A stretch of DNA of 64,000 bases from Zestomonas carbonaria. Its GTDB lineage: Bacteria > Pseudomonadota > Gammaproteobacteria > Pseudomonadales > Pseudomonadaceae. Below are positions 9,363-17,520 of the stretch, one piece after another (positions within the stretch are counted from its first letter, which is position 1; every line of letters starts with the position of its first letter). The stretch covers positions 1 to 64,000 of the forward strand of contig NZ_CAJFCI010000059.1 in assembly GCF_904061905.1 (NCBI RefSeq). The letters are read 5' to 3'. The notes beneath the pieces were generated by a model. That model saw only the letters and a list, made by a program, of their open reading frames with translations. It searched no databases and had not been told where the DNA came from. Both the position numbers and the translations under genes were made by a program.

Positions 9363-10613
9363 CTAGCGCAGTGCCATTATTGCCAGGCCGACCAGCAGGC
9401 CGCCACCGATGAATGGCAGGGTACGCAGTGCCAGGCCCCGGCCGCCGACCAGGGCGATCAGCACGGCTTTCACCAGGCTGTTGCTGAGCACGGCGAGGAA
9501 GATGCCATGGGTTGCCACCGGAATGGTCAGGTCGCCGCCCGCGCGGCTCGCCAGCGACAGGGTGATGGCGTCGACGTCGGTGAGCCCGGAGAGCAGCGAC
9601 ACCAGGTAGACGCCGGCATCGCCCAGGTGCCGGCGGGCGGCCTCGACCAGGAACAGGATCAGCGCCAGCAGCAGCGCGAAGCGCAGCGCCGGGACCAGCT
9701 CGAAGGGGTTCTTCAGCGGCGCCTCGGTGTCCGGGGTTTCGTCGGCGTGGGCCTGTCGCCAGTACATCAGGGCGCCGCCGGCATACACCAGCGCGGCGCC
9801 CCCCAGCGGCCAGGCCAGCGCGCCGAGCAATGCCGGATTGAGCACGCCGGCTTCGAGCAGCACACGGGGGAACATCAGCGCCGAGGTGGCCAGCAGGCCG
9901 GCCGCCAGCAGCGGTTCCAGGCCGCGCCGCTCGTGCAGGCGGGCGAGGGTCAGGGTCATCGCCGTGGACGAGACGATGCCGCCGAGCAGGGCGGTGATCA
10001 GTAGCCCGCGCTGGGTGCCGACCAGGCGGATGGCGACGTAGGCGGCGAAGCCCAGGCCGGCGATCAGCACCACCATCCACCAGGTGATGTAGGGGTTGAA
10101 CACCTGCCAGGGGCCATAGCCCTGGTTCGGCAGCACCGGCAGCAGCACCACCGAGATGAACAGCAGCTTCAGCGCGCCGGACAGCTCCGCCTCGCTGAGG
10201 TTGGCCAGGCCACGGTGCAGGAATTCCTTGAGGCTGAGCAGCAGCGCCACCACCACGGCGCCGGCGGCGGCCAGGCTGGTGTGCTCGCCGATCGCCAGGC
10301 TGCCGAGCAGGAAGGTGATCAGCAAGGCCAGTTCGCTGGTGATGCCGGGGTCGCCGTCGCGGCGCAGCTCGCTGAGGTAGGAGGCGACCACCAGCAGGGC
10401 GAGGCCGGCGAAGATCACTGCCCAGACGGCGACCCCGTGCAGGCTGCCGAGCAACGTGGCGAAGCCGCCGAGCAGGCCGACGAGGCCGAAGGAGCGGATG
10501 CCGGCGACCAGCCGTTCATCCTTGTCGCGCTCGCGCCAGCCGCGTTCGGCGCCGATCAGCAGGCCGGCGGCCAGGGCGATGGCGAAGTCGAGCAGAAGGT
10601 CCTCTAGTTGCAT
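9363..10613 (-). CDS. MgtC/DUF4010 family integral membrane protein
   Basis: This 416-residue protein is almost all hydrophobic helices (12 or so). The N-terminus (FAIALAAGLLIGAERGWRERDKDERLVAGIRSFGLVGLLGG) is the MgtC/SapB-type signature and the C-terminal half matches DUF4010. The role is unknown; the family is often linked to magnesium or ion homeostasis only by N-terminal similarity. It stands alone, with the diguanylate cyclase 88 bp downstream in the same direction. Confidence 0.85.
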   Translation of the reverse strand: MQLEDLLLDFAIALAAGLLIGAERGWRERDKDERLVAGIRSFGLVGLLGGFATLLGSLHGVAVWAVIFAGLALLVVASYLSELRRDGDPGITSELALLITFLLGSLAIGEHTSLAAAGAVVVALLLSLKEFLHRGLANLSEAELSGALKLLFISVVLLPVLPNQGYGPWQVFNPYITWWMVVLIAGLGFAAYVAIRLVGTQRGLLITALLGGIVSSTAMTLTLARLHERRGLEPLLAAGLLATSALMFPRVLLEAGVLNPALLGALAWPLGGAALVYAGGALMYWRQAHADETPDTEAPLKNPFELVPALRFALLLALILFLVEAARRHLGDAGVYLVSLLSGLTDVDAITLSLASRAGGDLTIPVATHGIFLAVLSNSLVKAVLIALVGGRGLALRTLPFIGGGLLVGLAIMALR

Positions 10614-10780
10614 GGTGCGTCCTTGGGCGGGAATGCCAGCAGTCTAGACCGGCGATTTCGGTGTGGGGGTTGATGCAGGTCAGGGGGATTTCGCGGGGAG
10701 CGGTGGCGGTTCATCGATGGGTTACGCGGCGTGTGGGTGCCTGGGTGGCCGGGCGGGGCTGTGGCCTGCGGTGTTGGGTT

Positions 10781-10883
10781 TATTGGGTTCCCGCGTTCGC
10801 GGGAATCCAGAAAACAGCCCACCCACTTCCACTTCAACCCAGCGAGCGAAACCCGGGGCCGGGTTGGTGGGCTGAAGCCCACC
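10781..10883. repeat. Two dispersed hairpins in the gap before the sensor kinase 3' end
   Basis: The 270-bp gap (10614-10883) holds no gene. At 10781-10815 is TATTGGGTTCCCGCGTTCGC followed by GGGAATCCAGAAAA, one of a family also seen near 17.35, 17.4, 40.38 and 49.84 kb. At 10865-10887 is GGTGGGCTGAAGCCCACC, the stem also found at 35.03 and 40.31 kb. The second hairpin overlaps the stop codon of the kinase and may serve as its terminator. Confidence 0.75.
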
Positions 10884-13800
10884 CTACCGCAGCGGCAGAT
10901 GCCGGCTGAGCAGGGCGCGCAGTGCGGCGGGCTTGACCGGCTTGGACAGGTAGTCGAGGCCGGCGGCGTGGACCTGGGCGATCAGCTCGGGGCGGCCGTC
11001 GGCGCTGATCACCACGCCTGGCACCGGTTCGCCGAGCCGGGCGCGCAGCCAGGCCATCAGTTCGGTGCCGGTCTCGCCCTCGTCGAGGTGGTAGTCGACC
11101 AGCGCCACCTGCGGGCGCACTTCCTCGTCGAGCAGGTGCTCGCACTCCAAGCGGTTGCGCGCCGTCCACACCTGGCAGCCCCAGCGCGACAGCAGGCTGT
11201 GCATGCCGGCGAGGATGCTGTCCTCGTTGTCGATGCACAGCACCTGGGTGCCGCTCAGGGCCGCGCCGTTGACCTCGTTGACGACCGGCTTGAGCGCCGG
11301 TGCGGGCGTCTTGGCGAGCGGTACCTGGACGCTGAACACGCTGCCCTTGCCCGGCCAGGAGCGTACTTCCAGCGGGTGGCCCAGCACCCGGCAGAGGCCG
11401 TCGGCGATCGCCAGGCCGAGGCCCAGCCCTTTCTCGGCGCGGGTCTGGTGGCTGTCCAGGCGCTTGAATTCCTCGAAGATCACCTTGCGCTTGTCCTCGG
11501 GAATCCCCGGGCCACGGTCCCACACTTCCAGGCGCAGGCCGCCGGCGACGCGGCGCACGCCGAGCAGCACGTCGCCCTGGGCGTAGCGGAAGGCGTTGGT
11601 CAGGAAGTTCTGCAGGATGCGGCGCAGCAGCTTGATGTCGCTGTCCACCCGCAGTTGGGTGCAGTGCATGCGGAAGTTGACCCCCTGTTCCTGGGCGATC
11701 GCCCGGAACTCGGCGCCGAGCGCGTCGAACAGCTCGTTGAGCGGGAAGGGCGTGCGTTCCGGGGTGATCCGGCCGTTTTCCAGGCGCGAGATGTCCAGCA
11801 GGTCGCTGATCAGGTCCTCGGCCGAGTGCAGTGCGTTGTCCAGGTTCTTGACCAGTTCGCGGGCCTCGGTCGGCAACGTGTCCGGCTGGTGGGCGAGGGC
11901 GGCGGAGAACAGCCGGGCGGCGTTCAGCGGCTGCATCAGGTCGTGGCTGACGGCGGCCAGGAAGCGGGTCTTCGACTGGTTGGCGCTTTCGGCCACCGCC
12001 TTGGCCTGGCTGAGCTCCTGGTTCAGTTCGGAGAGCTCGCGGGTGCGTTCCTCGACCCGTTGCTCGAGGCCCTCGTTGGCGTCTTTCAGGGCCTGTTCGG
12101 CCTCGCGGAACGCGGTGATGTCGGTGAAGCTCATGACGAAACCGCCGCCGGGCATGGGATTGCCGATCAGCTCGATCACCCGGCCGTTGGGGAACAGCCG
12201 CTCGGAAGTGTGCGCGGTGCCCTGGCGCATCCAGTACAGGCGCCGCTCGACGTGCTGCTCGACGTCGCCCGGGCCGCACAGGCCGCGTTCGGCGTTGTAG
12301 CGGATGATGTCGGCGATCGGCCGGCCGACGCTGATCAGCCCCTCGGGGTACTCGAACAGCTCCAGGTATCGGCGGTTCCAGGCCACCAGGCGCAGGTTCT
12401 GGTCGGCCACGCTGATGCCCTGGGTGATGTTCTCGATCGCGCCTTGCAGCAGGGCGCGGTTGAACTGCAGCACCTCGCTGGCCTCGTCGACGATGCGCAC
12501 CACATCCTCGACCTGCATCTCGCGCCCTTCGATGGCCGCCTTCACCACCGCCCGCGCGGAGGAGGCGCCGAGCACGCCGGCCAGCAAGCGTTCGGTGTGG
12601 GCGATCCACTCGCCGTTGGCCGGCAGGGTGGCGTTGAAGCTGCGCCCCAGGCGATAGGCGAAGCGTAGGAAGCTCTGCCGCGCGCGCTCCTCGCCGACGA
12701 AGCGGCTGGCCAGCGCCAGCAGGTCTTCCACCTGGACCGCCAGCAGGCTGCGGCTGCTGGGCTTGTGGCCGAGTTCCTGGCCGATGAAGCGGCCGGCCTG
12801 CCAGTGTTCGGAAACCCGCGTGCGCGAGAAGTAGGACACCCAGAAGAACAGCAGGAAGTTGCAGCTCAGCGACAGCACGATGCCGCGCACCAGGGGCTCG
12901 ACCTCGAGGCCGATCGGATAGTGGAGCAGGGCGTCCAGGCCGGGGAAGGTGTCCAGAGACCAGCCGAGGCCACGGGCCAGCACCGGCAGCACCAGGGTGT
13001 AGAACCACATCAGGGAACCGGCGGCCAGGCCGGCGAACACGCCACGGCGGTTGGCCTGTTTCCACAGCAGGGCGCCGAACATGGCGGGCGCGAGCTGGGT
13101 GACGGCGGCGAAGGAAATCTGCCCGATGGTCGCCAGGCTGGCGTTGTCGCCGAGCAGGCGGTAGCTGACATAGGCGAACAGCAGGATCAGCACGATGCTG
13201 ACCCGCCGCGCGGTGAGCATCCAGTGACGGAACAGCTCGAACGGCCGCTCGGCGCTCTTCCGGCGCAGCAGCAAGGGCAGCAGCATGTCGTTGGAAATCA
13301 TGGTCGACAGCGCCACCGCCTCGACGATCACCATGCCGGTGGCCGCCGAGGCGCCGCCGATGAAGGCCAGCAGGGCCAGGGTGGGATGTTCCCCGGCCAG
13401 CGGCAGGCTGATCACGAAGGAATCGGGGATCACCCCGGCCGGCAGGATCATCTGCCCGGCCAGGGCGATGGGCACCACGAACAGCGCGGCCAGCGCCAGG
13501 TAGGCGGGGAACACCCAGCGCGCCATGCGCAGGTCGCGGGGCTCGATGTTCTCCACCACGGTGACGTGGAACTGCCGGGGCAGGCAGATGATGGCCATCA
13601 TCGCCAGTCCGGTGTGCACCAGCATCGACGGCCAGTTCACCGTCTCCTGCCAGAACGCCTCCAGTTCCGGGCTGGTCCGCGCCTGTTCGAACAGGTCGCC
13701 GAAACCGTTGAACAGGCTGTAGGTGACGTAGGCGCCGACGGCGAGGAAGGCCAGCAGCTTGACCAGCGACTCGAAGGCGATGGCCAGCACCATGCCGCGG

Positions 13801-14360
13801 TGGTGTTCGGTGACGTCGAGGTTGCGGGTGCCGAACAGGATGGTGAACAGCGCCAGGATCAGCGACACGATCAGCGCGGTGTCCTGCGCGCGGGTGCCGG
13901 TGGACTCGGCGCCGGCGCCGGTCAGCAGGTTGACGCCGAGGACGATGCCCTTGAGCTGCAAGGCGATGTAGGGCAGCACGCCGACCAGGCAGATCAGCGC
14001 CACCACCACCGCCAGCGTCTGCGACTTGCCGTAGCGCGCGGCGATGAAGTCGGCGATCGAGGTGATGTTCTCCTGCTTGCTGATCATGATCATCTTCTGC
14101 AGCACCCAGGGGGCGCACAGCAGCAGGATGATCGGCCCCAGGTAGATCGGCAGGAACGACCACAGCTCCCCGGCGGCCTGGCCGACCGCGCCGAAGAAGG
14201 TCCAGCTCGTGCAGTACACCGCCAGCGACAGGCTGTAGACCCAGGCGCGGATCGACGCCGGCATGGGCGCGCGGCGGCGGTCGCCATAGAAGGCGATGGC
14301 GAACAGGATGGCCATATAGCAGAGGGCGACCGTTGCGATCAGCCCGCCAGACAACGACAT
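10884..14360 (-). CDS. mxtR: SSS-transporter-like hybrid sensor histidine kinase (MxtR/CrbS type)
   Basis: This 1158-residue protein has about 13 transmembrane helices resembling a sodium/solute symporter (residues 1 to about 500), then a PAS-type sensor, a coiled coil, a HisKA domain with His806 (VSHDLMQPLN), a HATPase domain and a C-terminal receiver with phospho-acceptor Asp1089 (ALVDYHLDEGE). This is the layout of MxtR/CrbS (PA3271), the kinase that works with the ErdR/CrbR response regulator to control acetate use. I chose ATG 14360 because a GGAG lies 8 bp upstream and it starts the first helix. No response regulator gene is adjacent. Confidence 0.88.
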   Translation of the reverse strand: MSLSGGLIATVALCYMAILFAIAFYGDRRRAPMPASIRAWVYSLSLAVYCTSWTFFGAVGQAAGELWSFLPIYLGPIILLLCAPWVLQKMIMISKQENITSIADFIAARYGKSQTLAVVVALICLVGVLPYIALQLKGIVLGVNLLTGAGAESTGTRAQDTALIVSLILALFTILFGTRNLDVTEHHRGMVLAIAFESLVKLLAFLAVGAYVTYSLFNGFGDLFEQARTSPELEAFWQETVNWPSMLVHTGLAMMAIICLPRQFHVTVVENIEPRDLRMARWVFPAYLALAALFVVPIALAGQMILPAGVIPDSFVISLPLAGEHPTLALLAFIGGASAATGMVIVEAVALSTMISNDMLLPLLLRRKSAERPFELFRHWMLTARRVSIVLILLFAYVSYRLLGDNASLATIGQISFAAVTQLAPAMFGALLWKQANRRGVFAGLAAGSLMWFYTLVLPVLARGLGWSLDTFPGLDALLHYPIGLEVEPLVRGIVLSLSCNFLLFFWVSYFSRTRVSEHWQAGRFIGQELGHKPSSRSLLAVQVEDLLALASRFVGEERARQSFLRFAYRLGRSFNATLPANGEWIAHTERLLAGVLGASSARAVVKAAIEGREMQVEDVVRIVDEASEVLQFNRALLQGAIENITQGISVADQNLRLVAWNRRYLELFEYPEGLISVGRPIADIIRYNAERGLCGPGDVEQHVERRLYWMRQGTAHTSERLFPNGRVIELIGNPMPGGGFVMSFTDITAFREAEQALKDANEGLEQRVEERTRELSELNQELSQAKAVAESANQSKTRFLAAVSHDLMQPLNAARLFSAALAHQPDTLPTEARELVKNLDNALHSAEDLISDLLDISRLENGRITPERTPFPLNELFDALGAEFRAIAQEQGVNFRMHCTQLRVDSDIKLLRRILQNFLTNAFRYAQGDVLLGVRRVAGGLRLEVWDRGPGIPEDKRKVIFEEFKRLDSHQTRAEKGLGLGLAIADGLCRVLGHPLEVRSWPGKGSVFSVQVPLAKTPAPALKPVVNEVNGAALSGTQVLCIDNEDSILAGMHSLLSRWGCQVWTARNRLECEHLLDEEVRPQVALVDYHLDEGETGTELMAWLRARLGEPVPGVVISADGRPELIAQVHAAGLDYLSKPVKPAALRALLSRHLPLR

Positions 14361-14554
14361 GTCGAACTCCAGATGAAACGGTGGTCGCCCCGAACGAAGG
14401 CACCTTTCAGTGTCGCACCAAAGTACAATCCAGTCAGTCGCGACCATGGTCGCAAACGCCACGGAGCGGTGGTTCGTCGTTCCACGGAACGATGCCGCTC
14501 GCGCCGGCGTCGAATGGCTGTTCCGTACAGCCGTTGTCACAGAGGACGTTTTTC

Positions 14555-15124
14555 ATGTTCAAGCCGCAACCGGTCGCGCTGCAGCGTGGCGCCCTGCGCC
14601 TGGAGCCGATGCTCGACGCGGACATTCCCGAACTGGTGACCCTCGCCGAGGCCAACCGCGCCGAACTCATCCACCTGAACGGCCCGCTGCGCCCGGACTG
14701 GTATCGCAACGCGCTGAGCGACCAGCGCGAGGGGCTGGCCCTGCCGTTCGCCATCCGCCTGGGCGACCAACTGGTCGGCACCACCCGCTTCTTCGACTTC
14801 CTCAGCGTGCTGCCGGCGGCGGAGATCGGTGCGACCTGGCTGGACCGCTCGCAGCACGGCACCGGCCTGAACACCAGCATCAAGTACCTGATGCTACGCC
14901 ATGCCTTCGAGAACTGGGGGATGGTCCGCGTGCAACTGAAGACCGCGGCCTGCAACCTGCGCTCGCAACGCGCCATCGAGAAACTCGGCGCGGTGCGCGA
15001 GGGCGTGCTGCGCAACCATCGCCGGCTGGCCGACGGCCGTCTCGACGACACCGTGATGTACAGCATCACCGACAGCGAATGGCCGCAGGTCAAGGCCACC
15101 CTGGAGGCGCGCTTCAGCGCGTGA
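14555..15124 (+). CDS. GNAT family N-acetyltransferase (RimJ/RimL-like)
   Basis: This 189-residue protein shows the GNAT fold signature: acceptor beta strands (LPFAIRLGDQLVGTTRFFDF), the acetyl-CoA loop QHGTGLN, and the NLRSQRAIEKLGAVREG segment common to RimJ/RimL-type enzymes. The start at 14555 has an AGAGGA site 9-14 bp upstream. It is divergent from the sensor kinase and only 3 bp before the AraC gene, so those two form an operon, as in PA3269-PA3270. The acetylated substrate is unknown. Confidence 0.87.
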   Translation: MFKPQPVALQRGALRLEPMLDADIPELVTLAEANRAELIHLNGPLRPDWYRNALSDQREGLALPFAIRLGDQLVGTTRFFDFLSVLPAAEIGATWLDRSQHGTGLNTSIKYLMLRHAFENWGMVRVQLKTAACNLRSQRAIEKLGAVREGVLRNHRRLADGRLDDTVMYSITDSEWPQVKATLEARFSA

Positions 15125-15127
15125 GGC

Positions 15128-15964
15128 ATGGACGCGCCGGGTGCTCGGGAATACGCCAGGTTCCATGCCGCGGATGATCTCGGCGGTCTGGAACTGCTGT
15201 CCGCGCGCTTTATCGAGCACCGTTTCGCGCCGCATGTGCATGACGGCTACGTCATCGCCCTGGTGGAGGAGGGCGCCGAGCGCTATCGCTACCGGGGCGA
15301 GGAGCACCTGGTGCCGGCGGGCAGCTTCGCGCTGCTGAACCCCGACGAGGTGCACACCGGCTCCAAGGGCAGCGAGCAGGGCTGGCGCTACCGGGTGTTC
15401 TACCCGGACACCGGCCTGGTCGAATCCCTGCTCGGCGAACTGGAGCTGCCGAATTCCGGCCTGCCGATGTTCCGTGGCAACGTCCATGCCGACCCCGACC
15501 TGGCCGCTGCCCTCGGCCACCTGCATCGCCTGCTGGAGGACCCTGGCGCCTCGGTCCTGCGGCGGCAGACGCAGTGGCGCGAGGTCATGCTGGAGCTGCT
15601 GCGCCGCCACGCCGCCCTGCCGACGCCACGGCAACCGGGCAGCGAACCACTGGCGGTGGCTCGGGCCAGGGAACTGCTGGCCAGCCGGCTGGCCGAGCCG
15701 CCGTCGCTGGAGGAACTGGCCGCCGTGGTGAACCTCTCGCCGTTCCACTTCGCCCGCGTATTCCGCCGCGCCACCGGCCTGCCGCCACACGCCTGGCTCA
15801 AGCAGCGCCGCCTGGAACAGGCACGCATGCTGCTCAAGGCCGGCTGCGTGCCGATCGAAGTCGCCGCCCAGCTCGGCTTCGCCGACCAGAGCCACCTGGC
15901 CCGCCAGTTCAAGCAGGCCTACGGCGTGGCGCCGGGTGAATATAGAAGGGCTTGCGCGCGGTAG
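15128..15964 (+). CDS. AraC family transcriptional regulator
   Basis: This 278-residue protein has an N-terminal cupin-like effector domain (HRFAPHVHDGYVIALVEEGAE, then VPAGSFALLNPDEVHTG) and a C-terminal double HTH (LEELAAVVNLSPFHFARVFRRATGLPPHAWLKQRRLEQARMLL and VAAQLGFADQSHLARQFKQAYGVAPGEYRR). The HxHDGY and PDEVHTG motifs are common in AraC regulators of exporters and amino-acid genes. It is followed by azlC on the same strand after 207 bp, so azlCD is a plausible target. That link is inference. Confidence 0.9.
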   Translation: MDAPGAREYARFHAADDLGGLELLSARFIEHRFAPHVHDGYVIALVEEGAERYRYRGEEHLVPAGSFALLNPDEVHTGSKGSEQGWRYRVFYPDTGLVESLLGELELPNSGLPMFRGNVHADPDLAAALGHLHRLLEDPGASVLRRQTQWREVMLELLRRHAALPTPRQPGSEPLAVARARELLASRLAEPPSLEELAAVVNLSPFHFARVFRRATGLPPHAWLKQRRLEQARMLLKAGCVPIEVAAQLGFADQSHLARQFKQAYGVAPGEYRRACAR

Positions 15965-15971
15965 GACCGAG

Positions 15972-16093
15972 CCCTCTCCCCCGGCCCCTCTCCCGTAAAC
16001 GGGAGAGGGGTGACTACACGGGAAAGCACAGTGTTTCCGGCCAGCTCGGACACTCCCCTCTCCCATTCATGGGAGAGGGGCCGGGGGAGAGGG
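15972..16093. repeat. Perfect 23-bp inverted repeat, dispersed CT-rich palindrome pair
   Basis: The arm CCCTCTCCCCCGGCCCCTCT plus CCC (15972-15994) is the exact reverse complement of 16071-16093. Each half also contains its own small hairpin (CCCGTAAACGGG, CCCATTCATGGG). Relatives occur at 19.79, 40.14-40.25, 56.63-56.75 and 60.50 kb. This fills most of the 207-bp gap between araC and azlC. It probably arose as a facing pair of one repeat. Confidence 0.9.
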
Positions 16094-16171
16094 TTGGTGA
16101 GCCGACACCGCAAGATCGTTCAATACAACCCTTCCCCCCCGGCACTAACCTCCCCCGATCAAGGAGGTTGC

Positions 16172-16885
16172 ATGACCCGTCGACACGAATTCCTGCAAGG
16201 CGCCCGCGACATCGTTCCCCTGGTGGTCGGGGCGATTCCCTTCGGCATCATCTTCGGCAGCCTGGCGGCCAGCTATGGCCTGTCCATCTGGCAGGCGATG
16301 GGCATGTCGCTGCTGGTGTTCGCTGGCTCAGCTCAGTTCATCGCCATCAGCCTGATCGGCGGCGGTGCCGGCATGGCGGTGGTGTTGCTCACCACGTTCG
16401 TGGTCAACCTGCGCCATGCCCTGTACAGCGCCACCCTGCAACCTTTCGTGCGCCACCTGCCCAAGCGCTGGCGCATGCCGCTGGCGTTCTGGCTGACCGA
16501 CGAGGCTTTCGCCGTGGTCCAGCACCGCTACGCCGAGCGCGACGCCTCGCCGCACAAGCACTGGTACTACCTGGGCGCGGCGCTGACCATGTACCTCAAC
16601 TGGCAACTCTGCACCCTGGCCGGCGTGCTGTTCGGCCAGGCGGTGCCCAACCTGGCGGCCTGGGGGCTGGACTTCGCCATGCTCGCCACCTTCATCGGCA
16701 TCGTGGTTCCGATGCTCAAGAACCGCCCGCAGGTGTCGGCGGCGCTGGTGGCCGGCGCGGCCGCGCTGCTCTGCAACGATCTGCCGTACAAGCTGGGGCT
16801 GATGGTCGCGGCATTGTCCGGGATCGCCGTGGGCATCGCCCTGGAGCGCCGCGAATCCTGGAAGCTGGAAGAGGAGGGCGTCTGA
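16172..16885 (+). CDS. azlC: AzlC-type branched-chain amino acid exporter, large subunit
   Basis: This 237-residue membrane protein has the AzlC pattern: [19 protein letters not shown] near the N-terminus, [13 protein letters not shown], and [11 protein letters not shown]. With AzlD it forms a two-component exporter of branched-chain amino acids. An excellent ribosome-binding site (AAGGAGG) precedes ATG 16172. The stop overlaps the azlD start (TGATG), so the subunits are coupled at translation. Confidence 0.92.
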   Translation: MTRRHEFLQGARDIVPLVVGAIPFGIIFGSLAASYGLSIWQAMGMSLLVFAGSAQFIAISLIGGGAGMAVVLLTTFVVNLRHALYSATLQPFVRHLPKRWRMPLAFWLTDEAFAVVQHRYAERDASPHKHWYYLGAALTMYLNWQLCTLAGVLFGQAVPNLAAWGLDFAMLATFIGIVVPMLKNRPQVSAALVAGAAALLCNDLPYKLGLMVAALSGIAVGIALERRESWKLEEEGV

Positions 16886-17214
16886 TGCAGACCTGGCTGC
16901 TGATTCTCGGCATGGCGGTGATCACCTTCGCGATCCGCTACAGCCTGTTCGCCTGGCCCGACCTGCGCTTCCCGCCGCTGGTGCGCCAGGGCCTGCACTA
17001 CGTGCCGACTGCCGTGCTCACCGCCATCGTGGTCCCCGGCATGCTGATGCCCGACGGCCGCCATCTGGCGCTGGCCCTGGACAACGCCTACCTGCTGGCC
17101 GGCCTGGCGACCATCCTGATCGCCGCGCTGTCTCGCCACCTGCTGGCGACCATCCTGGGAGGGCTGTCGATCTTCTTCCTGCTGCGCTGGGCGCTGGGGC
17201 AGTTGCCTTTGTAG
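16885..17214 (+). CDS. azlD: AzlD-type branched-chain amino acid exporter, small subunit
   Basis: This 109-residue protein has three to four hydrophobic helices and the AzlD signature (ILGMAVITFAIRYSLF ... LHYVPTAVLTAIVVPGML). It overlaps azlC by one base. It is the partner subunit of the AzlCD exporter and ends right at a dispersed repeat block. Confidence 0.9.
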   Translation: MQTWLLILGMAVITFAIRYSLFAWPDLRFPPLVRQGLHYVPTAVLTAIVVPGMLMPDGRHLALALDNAYLLAGLATILIAALSRHLLATILGGLSIFFLLRWALGQLPL

Positions 17215-17426
17215 GAGGGGCGAGCGAAGCGATACCCATCGGCATCGGCTCGATGGGTATCGTCGCTGCGCTCCTCGACCCATCCTACGCGTAGCCCGGA
17301 TGTAATCCGGGAGGGCTTCCCCGGATTTCATCCAGGCTACTTATTGGATTCCCGCGTTCGCTGGAATGACGGTTTGGCGTTGGGGTTTCGTCCCACGTCA
17401 TCCCCGCGAACGCGGGGACCCAATAA
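17215..17426. repeat. Cluster of three dispersed hairpin families between azlD and the acyltransferase fusion
   Basis: The 306-bp gap contains: (1) GCGAAGCGATACCCATCG facing CGATGGGTATCGTCGC (17224-17289), a hairpin also at 29.82 kb; (2) GTAGCCCGGATGTAATCCGGG facing CCCGGATTTCATCCAGGCTA (17291-17340); (3) an imperfect 31-bp inverted pair at 17341-17371 and 17396-17426, around TTCCCGCGTTCGC and CCCCGCGAACGCGGGG. No gene is visible. Confidence 0.85.
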
Positions 17427-17520
17427 ACCACCGAATTGCGACCTGCACTGTGGCTTGCGACCCCTTTCGTGTCATCCAATAACGGACGGCCAGAAGGGCC
17501 TCACACAGGTACAAGGGATC

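Noticed and set aside
10884..14540. A longer start for the sensor kinase at 14540
   Set aside because: The extra 60 residues overlap the divergent promoter and the GNAT leader, are not hydrophobic or domain-like, and ATG 14360 has a good ribosome-binding site.
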